From contig NZ_CP109796.1 of the NCBI RefSeq assembly GCF_038725785.1, positions 3,968,001 to 4,032,000 of the forward strand: a stretch of 64,000 nucleotides of DNA, given 5' to 3'. Within the stretch, counting starts at the first letter, position 1. The number at the start of each line of letters is the position of its first letter. The stretch comes from Termitidicoccus mucosus (GTDB lineage: Bacteria; Verrucomicrobiota; Verrucomicrobiia; Opitutales; Opitutaceae). Below, piece after piece: positions 8,843-18,041 of this stretch. A program made the position numbers and the translations under genes. Below the pieces are notes generated by a model, which was not told the origin of the DNA, ran no database searches, and saw only the letters and a list, made by a program, of their open reading frames with translations.

Positions 8843-9868
8843 ATGAATACGCACACGGTAAACACGACAAACACGACGCAAACGGCGCAGCGCCCCTTCG
8901 GTTCCGCCTTCGGGGCCTCCTCGACGGCCGACGATGTCATCGCCGGCATCGATCTCGCGGGCAAGACCGCCATCGTCACCGGCGGCTACGCGGGCATCGG
9001 GCTGGAAATCGTCCGCGTCCTGCGCGCCGCGGGGGCGAGAGTCATCGTGCCGGCTCGCGACCTGGTCAAGGCGTCCGCCGCGCTCGCGCGTTTCGACGGC
9101 GTCGCTATCGAGCCGATGGACCTGATGAACCCGGCGTCCATCGACGCCTTCGCGAAAAAATACAACGCCGCCGCCGGGCCGCTTCATATTTTGATCAACA
9201 ACGCCGGCATCATGGCCTGCCCGCTGATGCGCGACGCGCGCGGGCATGAGGCGCAGTTTTCCACCAATCATCTCGGGCATTTCCAGCTCACCGCGCGCCT
9301 GTGGCCCGCGCTTCGAAGGGCCGGAGGCGCGCGCGTGGTCGCCGTCTCCTCGCGCGGGCACCGTTATTCCCCCGTCGTTTTCGAGGACATTGATTTCCTG
9401 AAACGCGAATACCAGCCGTGGCTCGGCTACGGTCAGTCGAAAAGCGCGAACATCCTTTTCGCGCTGGAGCTGGACAGGCGCGGCGCGCCCGACGGCATCC
9501 GTGCGTTTTCCGCGCATCCCGGCAGCATCGTGAACACCGACCTCTCCCGCCATCTCGCAAAGGGAGCCCTGGCCGCCATGGGAGTTGTTGACGGCGGCGG
9601 AAACCCGATCCTCGATCCGCTGCGGCAGATGAAAACCGTGGCGCAGGGAGCGGCCACGATTGTCTGGTGCGCGACCAATCCGGCGCTGGCGGGCAAAGGC
9701 GGCGTGTATTGCGAAAACAATGACATCGCCCCGCTGTGCACCGACCAGAGCCCCTTGGACCCCGTAAGCGGCGCGGATGCGAACGGCAATTTCGGCGTGA
9801 TGCCCCACGCCATCGACCCCGCCGCGGCCGCCCGCCTTTGGGACGTGAGCGGACAAATGCTGGGGTGA
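8843..9868 (+). CDS. short-chain dehydrogenase/reductase
   Basis: A 341-residue NAD(P)-dependent oxidoreductase with a Rossmann fold. The dinucleotide-binding motif is TGGYAGIG (46-53), the structural NNAG is at 119-122, and the active site is Ser169/Ser170 with Tyr196 and Lys200 (YGQSK). The N-terminal 35 residues are Thr/Asn-rich and precede the fold. The long insert after the active site (LKREYQPWLGYGQSK) and overall length resemble the retinol-dehydrogenase/WW-oxidoreductase-like branch. Substrate unknown. It is expected to be controlled by the divergent AraC-type regulator. Monocistronic: the next gene is convergent. Confidence 0.92.
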   Translation: MNTHTVNTTNTTQTAQRPFGSAFGASSTADDVIAGIDLAGKTAIVTGGYAGIGLEIVRVLRAAGARVIVPARDLVKASAALARFDGVAIEPMDLMNPASIDAFAKKYNAAAGPLHILINNAGIMACPLMRDARGHEAQFSTNHLGHFQLTARLWPALRRAGGARVVAVSSRGHRYSPVVFEDIDFLKREYQPWLGYGQSKSANILFALELDRRGAPDGIRAFSAHPGSIVNTDLSRHLAKGALAAMGVVDGGGNPILDPLRQMKTVAQGAATIVWCATNPALAGKGGVYCENNDIAPLCTDQSPLDPVSGADANGNFGVMPHAIDPAAAARLWDVSGQMLG

Positions 9869-9877
9869 GCGGTGCAT

Positions 9878-9901
9878 GGGCCGCCTGTCCGCGGGCGGCC
9901 C
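9878..9901 (+). terminator. weak hairpin after the dehydrogenase gene
   Basis: GGGCCGCC (9878-9885) and GGCGGCCC (9894-9901) form an 8-bp GC stem nine bases after the stop codon. No U-run follows, so it would be a Rho-assisted or mRNA-stabilising hairpin at best. Confidence 0.35.
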
Positions 9902-9961
9902 GATCCGGCATGTGGCCCCAAACCCAATACGTCGCAAACATGAAGTCCGGTTTAATGGGAG

Positions 9962-9980
9962 TGTAACCCAATGGGTTACA
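9962..9980. promoter_or_regulatory. perfect 19-base palindrome between convergent genes
   Basis: TGTAACCCA, one central A, then TGGGTTACA: a 9-bp perfect inverted repeat. It lies between the convergent dehydrogenase and DUF3788-type genes, 94 bases after the first and 90 after the second. No U-run is present on either strand. It could be a protein-binding site or a short bidirectional hairpin. Confidence 0.4.
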
Positions 9981-10069
9981 TTGCATCGACTGCGGTTCTA
10001 TTAAGAGCGTCTAACAAAAATAACGGGGAACCATTTAGAATAAAGCAGAAGCACGCGGTCCGCACGCGC

Positions 10070-10495
10070 TCATTTCAACGCCTTCTTGTATTCCGCCAGC
10101 GCCATCACGTCCCTCACCTGCGCCTTCCTGCTTACATTTATGCTCAGGGGGACCAGCTTTCCGGCGGCCCCGGCCCGCGCGAATGCCGTTTTTATATTTT
10201 CATCCACGTCCAGTCCCGCCACGCCCGCGCGGGTTTTCTCCGTGAAATAAAAACCCGTTTTGATATATCCGTCCCATGCCGACAGCCAGAAGACGGTCTT
10301 CTTCTTATACACAACCTTGCATAGCCACGCTTTCCCGTCCTTGTAATAATTCCAGGTCATTTCCAGTCCCGCCGCGCCCGCGGCCGCCGCCAGCGTTTCG
10401 TAGGCTGCATGGGCGCGTCCCAGTGCTTTTTTCAAAATATCCGCATCCGGTTTGATATCCGGGTCATTCAACAAAGGTTTTTCCATGGCTGGCAA
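10070..10495 (-). CDS. DUF3788-like protein
   Basis: A 141-residue cytoplasmic protein. The segment WNYYKDGKAWLCKV followed by KKKTVFWLSAWDG and FYFTEKTRAG is the pattern I associate with DUF3788, a small family of unknown function often found near regulators. A start at Met4 is equally possible. It is downstream of, and in the same direction as, the XylR-like regulator with 66 bases between them, so the two may be co-transcribed. Function not assigned. Confidence 0.75.
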   Translation of the reverse strand: MPAMEKPLLNDPDIKPDADILKKALGRAHAAYETLAAAAGAAGLEMTWNYYKDGKAWLCKVVYKKKTVFWLSAWDGYIKTGFYFTEKTRAGVAGLDVDENIKTAFARAGAAGKLVPLSINVSRKAQVRDVMALAEYKKALK

Positions 10496-10561
10496 AAAGG
10501 GCTGCCGCCAGCCTGCGGGCGCAGCGGTCTTTGTCAGCCACTTTTTTGGGAAGGAAACGCA

Positions 10562-11719
10562 TCAAGGCGGCCGGTCCGGTTCGGGTTCGCGCGCCTTCCG
10601 CGTTTTCGTCCTCCAGGCGCGCGGGGTTTCGCCGGTCGCGCGTTGAAAGGCGCGGGCGAAATGGAACCGGCTGGCGAACCCGCATTCTCCCGCGACGGCC
10701 TCGGTTTTCGCATTCGTCGTGCCCAGCAGCAGCCGCGCGTGGGCGAGGCGCAGGCGCATCAGCTCGCCGCTGAGCGTGCGACCGGTCTGCTCGCGGAAAC
10801 GCGCCTGCAATCCCCGCAGCGGCACCCCGGCGTGCGCGGCCGCGTCGCCCACCCGGATGGCCGTGCGGAAGTGCGCGCGCAAAAACCCGAGCGCGGTCGC
10901 CACCCGCAAATCGCGCACCGGCAGCGTGTCGGTCGAGCGGCGCGCGGTCACGCCCTTCACCGGGATGACCACGGGCGCGCGCGGCGCGGCGCGCCCGTCC
11001 ATCAGCCGGTCGAGGGTGGCGGCGGCGGTGAGGCCGAGTTGCTCGTAGTTGCAGTTCACGCTGCTGAGCGGCACCGGGTTGAAACGGCAGAGGATTTCCG
11101 TGTCGTCCACGCCGACCACCGCCAGTTCCTCGGGCACGCGCCGCCCGGCGTGCAGGCATGCGTGGATGACCGCGACGGCGTTGACGTCGTTGGCCGCCAT
11201 GAGGCCCATCGGCGCGGGCAGGCGCGGCAGGCGGCGGGCGAGGGTGCGAAACGGCAGCTCGGTGAAATGCCCGCCGGCCTCGCGCACGCAACGCGCAAAC
11301 GCGTCGCTGCGCCGGCGCTCGATCGGGTTTTCGTCAAAGAGCACGTAGCCGAGGCTCCGGAAGCCGAGATCCAGCAGGTGGCGCGCGGCGCAACGCCCGA
11401 CTTCCTCGTGGCTGATGACCACGTGCGCGTCGCCGCACGCCCGCCCGAGCGGCTGGAGGCTCACGCTCGGCACGCCCGCGCGCTCCATGAAACGCACCAG
11501 CGGGCGCAGCGGCGCGGTCACGCCGGGATTGGCGATGATGCCGTCGCCGTCCCAGTGCCGCAGGTCGGGCAGCTTGTGCGTCCAGCGCATTTCGCAATCG
11601 AGAGCCCATCCCCGCTCCGCCGCGTAGCGCGCCACGCCTTCCATCACGCGATCCTCCCACCAATACATGGCGAGCAGCACGCGGCGGCGTCTGGCGGCGG
11701 GTTTTCTGGTTCCGGGCAT
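10562..11719 (-). CDS. XylR-type regulator (LacI-like sensor plus AraC helix-turn-helix)
   Basis: A 385-residue hybrid regulator. Residues 12-265 are a periplasmic-binding-protein-like sugar sensor (MGLMAANDVNAVAVIHAC, ELAVVGVDDTEILC). Residues 275-370 are an AraC DNA-binding domain (AHAGVPLRGLQARFREQTG and AGECGFASRFHFARAFQR). It has the architecture of E. coli XylR. The gene is divergent from the GH2 gene at 11803, and the starts are only 83 bases apart. By position it should control the GH2/GH3 locus in response to a released sugar. The sugar is unknown. Confidence 0.9.
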   Translation of the reverse strand: MPGTRKPAARRRRVLLAMYWWEDRVMEGVARYAAERGWALDCEMRWTHKLPDLRHWDGDGIIANPGVTAPLRPLVRFMERAGVPSVSLQPLGRACGDAHVVISHEEVGRCAARHLLDLGFRSLGYVLFDENPIERRRSDAFARCVREAGGHFTELPFRTLARRLPRLPAPMGLMAANDVNAVAVIHACLHAGRRVPEELAVVGVDDTEILCRFNPVPLSSVNCNYEQLGLTAAATLDRLMDGRAAPRAPVVIPVKGVTARRSTDTLPVRDLRVATALGFLRAHFRTAIRVGDAAAHAGVPLRGLQARFREQTGRTLSGELMRLRLAHARLLLGTTNAKTEAVAGECGFASRFHFARAFQRATGETPRAWRTKTRKAREPEPDRPP

Positions 11720-11802
11720 TCGCGCAAAATGTCACATTTTTGGCCGCAGAAAAGCACCTTTTGCGTCTGGTTTATGCGATGGAAAACCGCCATGATTGCG
11801 GG

Positions 11803-14800
11803 ATGCGTTTTCTGCTTCGCCATCCCCTCCTCCTCGCCGCCGCCGCTGTCGCCTGCGTTTCCGCCAAGGGCGACGACGACAACAAAGGAGCGCGGGCTTT
11901 CCAGCCCGCGACCCTCGCGGACAAAAATGTCCGTGCCCCTTTCCATGTCGCCGCACAGCCGGTGCGCGATGTTTTCAACTTCAACCTCGACTGGCGCCTG
12001 CACGTCGGCGACCCGGCGGGCGCGCAGGCGCCGGACTTCGACGACCGCGCGTGGAAGCGCGTCACACTGCCGCACGCGTGGAACGAGGACGACGCGTTCA
12101 GGCGCGACATCCGCGACCACTCGACCGGCGTCGCGTGGTATCGGAAAACCTTCACGCTCCCGCCCGGCAGCGAGGGGAAAAAGGTGTTTGTCGAGTTCGA
12201 GGGCGTGCGGCAGGCGGGCGAATTTTTCCTCAACGGCCGCGCCGTCGGCCTCAGTGAAAACGGCGTGATGGCGGTCGGCCTCGACCTCACCGACTTCGTG
12301 CGCCCGCCCGGCCAGCCCAACGTCCTCGCCGTGCGCACCGACAACGACTGGGACTACCGCGAGCGCGCCACCGGCCAGCGTTACCAGTGGGCCGACAAAA
12401 ACTTCAACGCCAACTATGGCGGCCTCACCAAAAACGCGCGCCTGCACCTCGCCGGGAAACTTTACCAGACGCTGCCGCTTTTCTCGAACCTCGGCACGAC
12501 CGGCGTGTATGTTTACGCGACCGGCCACGATGTCGCGCGCGGCGCGGCCACGCTCACCGCCGAGTCCGAGGTGCGCAACGAAACCGCCGCCCCGCAGACC
12601 GTCGCGTATCGCGTGTCTGTCGCCGACATGGACGGCCGCGTGGTCGCGATCTTCGCCAGCACCGACGCCGACGCCGGGGAATTTTCGATTCTCGATTCTC
12701 GATTCTCGATTGAGGCGCTACCGCGCCCGGTGGAAGGGGAGAATGCGACGGGAGCGGCAGCTCCCCCAATCGTTCCGAGCGAAGCGACATGCCCGCCAAA
12801 TCGAAAATCGAGAATCAAAAATCTCGCCACGCTCGCGCCCGGCGAAACGAAAACCCTGCGCGCCTCGCGCCGCGTCGAGGGCCTGCACTTCTGGAGCTGG
12901 GGCTACGGTTATCTCTACACGGTGACGACGGAGCTGCTCGTTGACGGGCGGGTGGTGGATCGCGTCGCCACGCGCACGGGCTTTCGCAAGACGGATTTCT
13001 CGCGCGGCCTCATCACGCTCAACGACCGCGTGCTCCAGATGAAAGGCCACGCGCAGCGCACCTCGAACGAATGGCCCGCGCTCGGCCTGTCCGTGCCGCC
13101 GTGGCTGAGCGATTTCAGCAACGGCCTCATCGTCGAGGGCAACGGCAACCTCGTGCGCTGGATGCACGTCACGCCGTGGAAGCAGGACATCGAGTCGTGC
13201 GACCGCGTCGGCCTCATCCAGGCCATGCCCGCCGGCGATTCCGAGCGCGATCCCGACGGTCGCCGCTGGGGCCAGCGCGTCGAGCTCATGCGCGACGCCA
13301 TCATCTACAACCGCAACAACCCCAGCATCCTTTTCTACGAGTGCGGCAACCGCGGCATCAGCGAGGAGCACATGCGCGAGATGAAGGCGCTCCGCGACGC
13401 CTACGACCCGCACGGGGGCCGCGCCATCGGCTCGCGCGAAATGCTCGCCAGCCGCGTGGCCGAATACGGCGGCGAGATGCTCTACATCAACAAAAGCGCG
13501 CGCCTCCCGTTCTGGGCCACCGAGTATTCGCGCGACGAGGGCCTGCGCAAATACTGGGACGAGTTTTCCCCGCCGTATCACCGGGACGGCGACGGCCCGC
13601 CCTACCGCGACAAACCCGCGCCCGAATACAACCGCAACCAGGACTCGCACGCCATCGAGAACGTCACGCGCTGGTTCGACTACTGGCGCGAGCGCCCCGG
13701 CACCGGCGCGCGCGTGAGCAGCGGCGGCGTGAACATCATCTTTTCCGATTCCAACACCCATCATCGCGGCGCCGAGAACTACCGCCGCAGCGGCGAGGTC
13801 GATGCCATGCGCATCCCGAAGGACGGCTTCTTCGCGCACCAGGTGATGTGGGACGGCTGGGTGGACGTGGAGCGTCCGCGCATCCACGTGCTCGGCCATT
13901 GGAACTACGCGCCCGGCGTGGTGAAGAGCGTCCACGCCGTGTCGTCCGCCGACGAGGTGGAGTTTTTCCTCAACGGCCGCCCGCTCGGGCGCGGCGCGCA
14001 GAGCCGCCGGTTCCTGTTCACGCTCGAAAACGTCGCGTGGGAGCCGGGCGAGTTGTGCGCGGTCGGCTATGCGAAACGCCGCGACGGCACGCGCGAGCAG
14101 GTTTGCGAAACCGCGCACATCACCGCGGGCGAACCCGCCGCCCTGCGCCTGCGCGCCATGACGGGCCCGGCCGGTTTCAAGGCCGACGGCGCCGACGTGG
14201 CGCTGGTCGAGTTCGAGGTCGTCGATGCGCAGGGCCGCCGCTGCCCCACCGCGCTCAATCCCGTGACCTTCGCGCTCGACGGCCCCGCCGAATGGCGCGG
14301 CGGCATCGCGCAAGGCCCGGGCAACCACATCCTCGACACCACGCTGCCCGTCGAGGGCGGCGTGAACCGCGTGCTCGTGCGCTCCACCCGCGAGGCCGGA
14401 GTCGTCACGCTGCGCGCCACCTCGCCGGGCTTGCGCGCCGCCGCCGTGGAACTCGTCACGACCGCCGTCGCCGCCGACGCGGGCGGGCTCGCGCGCGCGC
14501 TGCCGGCGGACGCCCTGCCATCGTATTTGAAGCGCGGCCCGACGCCCGCCACGCCGTCGTTCACGCCCACGCGCATCGCCGTGCCCATCCAAAGCGCCAC
14601 CGCCGGTTCCAATGCCGGGGAGGCGTGGGCGGCGTTCGACGACGACGAGACCACCCGTTGGAGAAACGACGGCGCCATCGAAACGGCCTGGCTCACCTGC
14701 ACGCTCGCCCGTCCCGCCGTGCTCGGCGAACTGACCATGAAACTCACTGGCTGGCGCCAGCAGACCTACCCGCTGGTCGTGCTCGTTGACGGGCAGGAAG

Positions 14801-15042
14801 TCTGGCGTGGCGAAACCGGGCGCAGCCTGGGTTACATCACCCTCCCACTCAAACCCGTGCGGGGCCGCGAACTCACGCTCAAGCTCGTCGGCGCCGGCGA
14901 ATCCACAGACGCGTTTGGCATCACCGAACTCGAGGCGCCGCCGCCCGGAAAGATTCCCGACCCCGGCTCCGTGCAAGTCCGCGCCGGCGTGCTCAGCATC
15001 ATCGAGCTGGAATGCTACGAGGCCGTCGAGCCCCCGATGTAG
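11803..15042 (+). CDS. secreted glycoside hydrolase family 2 protein (beta-galactosidase-like)
   Basis: Start set at ATG 11803 (1079 residues), which gives a signal peptide MRFLLRHPLLLAAAAVACVSA. An upstream ATG at 11740 would bury it. Order: GH2 jelly-roll sugar-binding domain (about 45-230), immunoglobulin-like domain (about 230-390), TIM barrel (about 400-700), DUF4982-like region, and a C-terminal discoidin/CBM32-like domain (about 920-1070, AFDDDETTRWRND). The probable acid/base is Glu513 in FYECGN, where most GH2 enzymes have GNE, and the nucleophile is probably Glu574 (ATEYS). Two palindromic repeats are read in frame: one right after the signal peptide and one in the Ig-like domain. 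It probably acts in the periplasm or outside on plant-type oligosaccharides together with the GH3 enzyme. Exact substrate unknown. Confidence 0.88.
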   Translation: MRFLLRHPLLLAAAAVACVSAKGDDDNKGARAFQPATLADKNVRAPFHVAAQPVRDVFNFNLDWRLHVGDPAGAQAPDFDDRAWKRVTLPHAWNEDDAFRRDIRDHSTGVAWYRKTFTLPPGSEGKKVFVEFEGVRQAGEFFLNGRAVGLSENGVMAVGLDLTDFVRPPGQPNVLAVRTDNDWDYRERATGQRYQWADKNFNANYGGLTKNARLHLAGKLYQTLPLFSNLGTTGVYVYATGHDVARGAATLTAESEVRNETAAPQTVAYRVSVADMDGRVVAIFASTDADAGEFSILDSRFSIEALPRPVEGENATGAAAPPIVPSEATCPPNRKSRIKNLATLAPGETKTLRASRRVEGLHFWSWGYGYLYTVTTELLVDGRVVDRVATRTGFRKTDFSRGLITLNDRVLQMKGHAQRTSNEWPALGLSVPPWLSDFSNGLIVEGNGNLVRWMHVTPWKQDIESCDRVGLIQAMPAGDSERDPDGRRWGQRVELMRDAIIYNRNNPSILFYECGNRGISEEHMREMKALRDAYDPHGGRAIGSREMLASRVAEYGGEMLYINKSARLPFWATEYSRDEGLRKYWDEFSPPYHRDGDGPPYRDKPAPEYNRNQDSHAIENVTRWFDYWRERPGTGARVSSGGVNIIFSDSNTHHRGAENYRRSGEVDAMRIPKDGFFAHQVMWDGWVDVERPRIHVLGHWNYAPGVVKSVHAVSSADEVEFFLNGRPLGRGAQSRRFLFTLENVAWEPGELCAVGYAKRRDGTREQVCETAHITAGEPAALRLRAMTGPAGFKADGADVALVEFEVVDAQGRRCPTALNPVTFALDGPAEWRGGIAQGPGNHILDTTLPVEGGVNRVLVRSTREAGVVTLRATSPGLRAAAVELVTTAVAADAGGLARALPADALPSYLKRGPTPATPSFTPTRIAVPIQSATAGSNAGEAWAAFDDDETTRWRNDGAIETAWLTCTLARPAVLGELTMKLTGWRQQTYPLVVLVDGQEVWRGETGRSLGYITLPLKPVRGRELTLKLVGAGESTDAFGITELEAPPPGKIPDPGSVQVRAGVLSIIELECYEAVEPPM
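11886..11938. repeat. ggagcgcggg palindrome, in frame inside the GH2 gene
   Basis: Starts AGGAGCGCGGGCTTTCC, then AGCCCGCGACCCTCGCGGAC and a degenerate right end (TGTCCGTGCCCC). Intact copies are at 28315-28379 and 39136-39189. It directly follows the signal-peptide region, so the mature enzyme starts with repeat-encoded residues (GARAFQPATLADKNVRAP). Confidence 0.75.
12686..12829. repeat. gattctc inverted-repeat element, in frame inside the GH2 gene
   Basis: The left end has tandem ATTCTCG units (three in a row) and the right end has AATCGAAAATCGAGAATC, so the ends can pair. The middle holds GAGCGGCAGCTCCC and CGTTCCGAGCGAAGCGAC. It is read as FSILDSRFSIEALP through RKSRIKNL within the Ig-like domain. 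It looks like a composite, miniature-transposon-sized insertion of about 145 bases that keeps the frame. Confidence 0.6.
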
Positions 15043-15124
15043 GGGCTTCGCTTGTGACGCCCGTCGCGGTGCGCCCGCGCCCAGATCCAAACCTCATCAC
15101 GTCTCCCTAAAAAGTTCTTTCTTC

Positions 15125-15262
15125 TTTCTCTTTATCTTTCCTCTTTCTCATCCCTTTTGCGGCCTGCTTCAAGGCTGGCGACTGGCTGGGAGAAAGATAA
15201 AGATAAAGAGGAAAGAGAAAGATATGGGACCGAACCGGACGACACGGAGGCCGTCCCTCCAG
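15125..15262. repeat. purine/pyrimidine hairpin plus a ccgtccctcc element between GH2 and GH3 genes
   Basis: A pyrimidine tract (TTTCTCTTTATCTTTCCTCT from 15125) faces a purine tract (GAAAGATAAAGATAAAGAGG near 15192), forming an imperfect long hairpin. It is followed at 15236-15262 by ACGACACGGAGGCCGTCCCT, an element also found in the helicase gene at 53.5 kb. The 298-base gap between the two glycosidase genes holds nothing else recognisable. Related hairpins are at 44729, 46507 and 52847. Confidence 0.65.
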
Positions 15263-15340
15263 AATAACACACCCTAACGACCGCAGACCGGCCTGCCTTG
15301 CCACATCCCTGCGCGACATTTTTCAAAACCGACAACGACC

Positions 15341-17848
15341 ATGAAACTCCCACGCACTCTCGCCCTTGCGCTCGCCGCCACCGTCCTCGCCGCCCACCCC
15401 ATGGGCGCGGCGGCGCCCGATGCTTCATTATTCATTTTAAATTCCTCATCAGGCGGCGAAACCGCCGCCCCCGCCGCCCTCTACCGCGACGGCTGGATCG
15501 ATTTCAACAAGAACGGCGCGAAGGACCCCTACGAGGACCCCGCGCTGTCCGTTGACGCGCGCATCGAAGACCTCCTCGCGCGCATGACGCTGGAGGAAAA
15601 AACCGCGCAGATGGTCACGCTCTACGGCTTCCCGCGCGTCGCGAAGGACGAACTGCCCACGCCCGCGTGGAAGGACGCGTTCTGGAAGGACGGCATCGGC
15701 AACATCGATGAGCACATGAACGGCAACACCGGCTGGACCAACAACCTCGTCCGCCCGAAACACGCCCTGCCTTGGTCGCTCCACACCCGCGCCATCAACG
15801 AAGTCCAGCGCTGGTTCGTCGAGCAGACGCGCCTCGGCATCCCGGTCGATTTCACCAACGAGGGCATCCGCGGCCTCCTCCACGCCAAGGCCACCAGCTT
15901 CCCCGCGCAACTCGCCGTCGCCAGCACTTGGGACCGCGGTCTGGTCGCCCGCATCGGCCGCATCACCGGGCGCGAGGGCCGCGCGCTCGGCTACACCAAC
16001 GTCTATTCCCCCGTGCTCGACCTCGCCCGCGACCCGCGCTGGGGCCGCGTCATCGAGACCTACGGCGAGGACCCGTTTCTCGTCGGCGAACTCGGCGTCG
16101 AGCAGGTCCGCGGCATCCAGTCGCAGCGCGTCGTCTCCACGTTGAAGCACTTCGCCGTTTACAGCATCCCGAAAGGCGGGCGCGACGGCACCGCGCGCAC
16201 CGACCCGCAGGCCACCTGGCGCGACGTGCAGACGCTCCACCTCGCGCCTTTCCGCCGCGCCGTGCGCGACGCCGGCGCCCTCGGCGTCATGGCCTCCTAC
16301 AACGACTACGACGGCATCCCCATGGAGGCCAACAAACTCTTCCTCACCGACATCCTGCGCGGCGAGTATCGATTTAATGGATACGTCGTGTCCGACAGCG
16401 CCGCGGTCGAGTTCATCCACACCAAGCACCGCACCGCCGCCACGCCCGCCGACGCCATCCGCCAGTCCGTCGAGGCCGGCCTCAACATCCGCACCAACTT
16501 CACCCCGCCCGAGGACTACGGCGAGCCGCTCCGGCGGCTCGTGCGCGACGGCCTGCTTTCCGAGAACCTCATCGACCGGCGCGTGCGCGAGATTCTCCGC
16601 GTGAAGTTCTGGCTCGGCCTCTTTGACCAGCCCTATTCGCCCGCGCCCGCCGAGGCCGACCGCATCGTGCGCCATCCCGACCACCTGGCCGTCGCCGCCG
16701 AGGCCGCGCGAAAATCAATCGTCCTGCTCAAGAACGAAAACCACGCGCTGCCGCTCGATGCGAAAAAGATCGGGCGCATCCTCGTCGCCGGCCCGCTTGC
16801 CGACGACGCGCACGGCTGGTGGTCGCGCTACGGCGCGCAACTCCTCGATTTCGTCACGCCGCTCGCCGGCATCCGCGCCCGCGCCGCGTCCGCCGGCATC
16901 GAGGTGTCTTATGAAAAGGGCGTCGCCGTGAAGGACGCCGCTTTTCCCGAAAGCGACGTGTATAAAGAAGCGCCCGATGCCGCCGTGCGCGCCGGCATCG
17001 CCGCCGCCGTCGCCGCCGCGCGCGGCGTGGACGTGATCATCGCCACGCTCGGCGAAACCGACGACCTCTGCCGCGAATCCGCCAGCCGCATCAGCCTGAA
17101 CCTGCCCGGCTATCAGGAGGAACTGCTCCAGGCGCTCCACGCCACCGGCAAGCCCGTCGTCCTCGTGCTCAGCAACGGACGCCCGCTCTCCGTGAACTGG
17201 GCCGCGAAGCACATCCCTGCCATCGTCGAGATGTGGTTCCCCGGCGAGGAAGGCGGCGCCGCGCTCGCCGACATTCTTTTCGGCGATTACAATCCTAGCG
17301 GGCGACTTCCCATCACGTTTCCGAAAAGCGCCGGGCAGATCCAGATGAACTTCCCCGCGCGCCCCGGCTCGCAAGGCCGCGACTACGGCCAGGTCGAGGG
17401 CATCCTGTTTCCCTTCGGCCACGGGCTCGGCTACACGACGTTTGCCTATTCCAACCTGAAAATCACGCCGGACAAACAAGGCCCGCAAGGCCGCGTCGAG
17501 GTATCCTGCGACGTGACCAACACCGGCACGCGCGCCGGAGACGAGATCGTGCAACTCTATCTGCGCGACGACTACAGCAGCGTCGTCACCTTCGAAAGCG
17601 TGCTGCGCGGCTTCGAGCGCGTGACGCTCGCGCCCGGCGAAACCCGGACCGTGCGTTTCACGCTTCGCCCCGAACACCTCGCGCTCTACGACCGCCTGCA
17701 CCAGTGGACGGTCGAGCCCGGGCATTTCAGCGTGATGGTCGGCGCGTCCTCGGAGGACATCCGCCTGCGCGGCGGCTTCGACATCGTCGATGCCGCCGGC
17801 CGCCTCGAACGGCCGGCCGGCGCGACCGACGACCTCGACCCGCGCTGA
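15341..17848 (+). CDS. secreted glycoside hydrolase family 3 protein (beta-glucosidase/xylosidase type)
   Basis: An 835-residue exo-acting glycosidase with signal peptide MKLPRTLALALAATVLAA. Order: GH3 N-terminal barrel (about 75-400), C-terminal alpha/beta sandwich (about 430-660), fibronectin-III-like domain (about 700-800). The catalytic nucleophile is Asp352 in VVSDSAAVE. Other GH3 marks are DLARDPRWGR, YGEDPFL and TLKHFAVY. Residues about 29-36 (SLFILNSS) come from an AT-rich patch (TTATTCATTTTAAATTCC) unlike its surroundings and may be a remnant of a repeat insertion. It follows the GH2 gene in the same direction and likely completes breakdown of the same glycan. Substrate cannot be told from sequence alone. 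Confidence 0.93.
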   Translation: MKLPRTLALALAATVLAAHPMGAAAPDASLFILNSSSGGETAAPAALYRDGWIDFNKNGAKDPYEDPALSVDARIEDLLARMTLEEKTAQMVTLYGFPRVAKDELPTPAWKDAFWKDGIGNIDEHMNGNTGWTNNLVRPKHALPWSLHTRAINEVQRWFVEQTRLGIPVDFTNEGIRGLLHAKATSFPAQLAVASTWDRGLVARIGRITGREGRALGYTNVYSPVLDLARDPRWGRVIETYGEDPFLVGELGVEQVRGIQSQRVVSTLKHFAVYSIPKGGRDGTARTDPQATWRDVQTLHLAPFRRAVRDAGALGVMASYNDYDGIPMEANKLFLTDILRGEYRFNGYVVSDSAAVEFIHTKHRTAATPADAIRQSVEAGLNIRTNFTPPEDYGEPLRRLVRDGLLSENLIDRRVREILRVKFWLGLFDQPYSPAPAEADRIVRHPDHLAVAAEAARKSIVLLKNENHALPLDAKKIGRILVAGPLADDAHGWWSRYGAQLLDFVTPLAGIRARAASAGIEVSYEKGVAVKDAAFPESDVYKEAPDAAVRAGIAAAVAAARGVDVIIATLGETDDLCRESASRISLNLPGYQEELLQALHATGKPVVLVLSNGRPLSVNWAAKHIPAIVEMWFPGEEGGAALADILFGDYNPSGRLPITFPKSAGQIQMNFPARPGSQGRDYGQVEGILFPFGHGLGYTTFAYSNLKITPDKQGPQGRVEVSCDVTNTGTRAGDEIVQLYLRDDYSSVVTFESVLRGFERVTLAPGETRTVRFTLRPEHLALYDRLHQWTVEPGHFSVMVGASSEDIRLRGGFDIVDAAGRLERPAGATDDLDPR

Positions 17849-17888
17849 GGCGGGGATAAGGCCGTTTACGGCATGGATTTGGGCTTTT

Positions 17889-17967
17889 GGAGGGCCGAGC
17901 TCCCGCGAGGCCGTCGCGGATAGACGCCACGTTTCCCGGCCACGGCCTCGCGGGAGCTCGGCCCTCC
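17889..17967. repeat. 26-bp perfect inverted repeat
   Basis: Arms 17889-17914 (starts GGAGGGCCGAGCTCCCGCGA) and 17942-17967 are exact reverse complements over 26 bases, with a 27-base loop. Each arm also contains the small palindrome GAGCTC. It lies 40 bases after the GH3 stop, between convergent genes. No U-run follows. Rho-independent termination is possible but the form fits the mobile palindromes elsewhere in the window. Confidence 0.8.
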
Positions 17968-18041
17968 ACGGCTGATTTTCCACCGCAAAATTTCCGCCCG
18001 CTTCCCCGGTCGCGATTTTCGCCGATTCGTTTATCCGCGTT

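Noticed and set aside
12718-15090. A 790-codon open frame on the minus strand opposite the GH2 gene
   Set aside because: Same reason: repetitive composition, no motif, and fully overlapped by a gene with a signal peptide and recognisable domains.
17889-17967. The 26-base inverted repeat as an intrinsic terminator of the GH3 gene
   Set aside because: No U-run follows on either strand, the loop is 27 bases, and the form matches mobile palindromes elsewhere. It is listed as a repeat instead.
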